Of a DNA stretch of 64,000 bases, positions 63,218 through 64,000 are shown piece by piece. Under the pieces are notes generated by a model. That model was not told where the DNA came from, made no database searches, and saw nothing but the letters and a program-made list of their open reading frames with translations. How positions within the stretch are numbered: position 1 is the first letter of the stretch; every line of letters begins with the position of its first letter. Source of the DNA: JAFDXJ01 sp038257845 (GTDB lineage: Bacteria; Bacteroidota; Bacteroidia; Chitinophagales; Chitinophagaceae); contig JBBSQL010000010.1 of the NCBI GenBank assembly GCA_038257845.1, positions 16,398-80,397 of the forward strand, written 5' to 3'. The position numbers and the translations under genes are program-made.

Positions 63218-64000
63218 TTAAGCAACCGCTTTTTTTACCAAATCAGCCGCTTCACTGAGTAAAATAGCGCTTTGAACTTTTAAGCCACTTTCATCAATTA
63301 ATTTTTTGGCATCGCCCGCATTTGTTCCCTGTAAACGAACAATGATCGGTATATGAATATTGCCCATTTTTTTATACGCATCAATTACACCGGATGCAAC
63401 GCGGTCGCAACGTACAATGCCGCCAAAAATATTAATGAGGATTGCTTTTACGTTTGGATCTTTTAATATAATACGAAAACCAGCTTCCACTGTTTGTGCA
63501 TTGGCTGTACCGCCAACGTCCAGGAAATTTGCAGGTTCGCCACCACTAAGTTTGATCATATCCATGGTGGCCATTGCAAGCCCGGCACCATTTACCATAC
63601 AACCCACATTACCATCTAATTTTACAAAATTTAAATTGTATTGCCCGGCTTCCACTTCGGTTGGATCTTCTTCTGAAACATCGCGCATGGCTGCTAAATC
63701 AGGATGACGCATCAACGCATTATCATCCAAATTCATTTTGCAATCTACGGCAATCATTTTATCATCACTGGTTTTGAACAATGGATTTATTTCCAGCATA
63801 CTGCAATCCAGTCCCAGGTAAGCATTATAAAGGTTAGTGACAAATTTTACACAACTCTTGAATGCAGCTCCCTTTAACCCAAAGTTAAACGCGATCTTTC
63901 TTGCCTGGAAAGGTTGCAAACCATCTGCGGGATGTACCCATTCTTTGAAAATTTTATCCGGCGTTTCTTTCGCAACTCCTTCAATATCCACACCACCTTC
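63218..64000 (-). CDS. sucC: Succinate-CoA ligase (ADP-forming) subunit beta, C-terminal part
   Basis: The last 260 residues of the SucC protein are visible; the start lies beyond the right edge. This half includes the end of the ATP-grasp domain (LDCSMLEINPLF, VDCKMNLDDNALMRHPDLAAMRD) and the CoA-ligase domain (GNVGCMVNGAGLAMATMDMIKLSGGEPANFLDVGG, FGGIVRCDRVASGVI, RLQGTN). The enzyme converts succinyl-CoA to succinate with formation of ATP or GTP in the TCA cycle, together with SucD. This is housekeeping chromosome DNA, which shows that the array on its left sits in the core genome. Confidence 0.96.
   Translation of the reverse strand, partial: EGGVDIEGVAKETPDKIFKEWVHPADGLQPFQARKIAFNFGLKGAAFKSCVKFVTNLYNAYLGLDCSMLEINPLFKTSDDKMIAVDCKMNLDDNALMRHPDLAAMRDVSEEDPTEVEAGQYNLNFVKLDGNVGCMVNGAGLAMATMDMIKLSGGEPANFLDVGGTANAQTVEAGFRIILKDPNVKAILINIFGGIVRCDRVASGVIDAYKKMGNIHIPIIVRLQGTNAGDAKKLIDESGLKVQSAILLSEAADLVKKAVA

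Overview
The window comes from an AT-rich genome of a Bacteroidota bacterium, most likely a Chitinophagaceae-like member of the Chitinophagales. The evidence is the type IX secretion (T9SS) sorting domains of both type A and type B, a PorP/SprF-type outer-membrane protein beside a giant PKD-repeat protein, an HU-CCDC81-like protein, duplicated 800-residue FtsX/MacB permeases, near absence of Shine-Dalgarno sites and Bacteroidota-style palindromic repeats. Family names come from reading motifs in the translations; no database search was possible.

Region 1 (1-10.9 kb) is accessory DNA with an unusual organisation. Single genes, all on the minus strand (beta-lactamase-fold serine hydrolase, a membrane protein, an IS91-type transposase plus tyrosine recombinase, a DUF4262 protein, a large alpha-helical protein, an NTF2-fold-like secreted protein), are separated by long imperfect hairpins with 18-20 bp arms. 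Each gene that is fully in view is also bracketed by its own short inverted repeat (for example GTTAGTGGCA...TGCCACTAAC). This is the geometry of integron gene cassettes with attC sites, but the core boxes are not canonical and no IntI-type integrase is seen. A tyrosine recombinase stands at the head of the array and is broken by a 288-bp GIY-YIG element with 19-bp terminal inverted repeats. An IS110-family element sits inside the loop of one attC-like hairpin.

Region 2 (11-31.3 kb) looks like ordinary chromosome: a DUF4331 surface protein, a TPR protein and a HupE/UreJ-like protein on the plus strand; then DUF2306, an M1 aminopeptidase, a minimal T9SS sorting-domain protein, a peroxiredoxin, a PorP/SprF protein and a 1605-residue PKD adhesin on the minus strand; then a plus-strand operon of TPR protein, TonB-receptor-like beta-barrel and HU-CCDC81-like membrane protein. 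A five-unit 56-bp tandem repeat follows.

Region 3 (31.8-62.3 kb) is an expanded ABC export locus: one HlyD/MacA-like adaptor, a 58-residue membrane or secreted peptide, one LolD/MacB-type ATPase, then eleven consecutive paralogous permeases of about 800 residues. The first five are packed 10-26 bp apart; the later ones are separated by REP palindromes and AATCCT-type leader repeats. One ATPase and one adaptor probably serve many permeases, and no TolC-like protein is in the window. The right edge holds a Uma2-family nuclease-fold protein, a 38-residue membrane peptide and the C-terminal part of succinyl-CoA synthetase beta (sucC), all on the minus strand.
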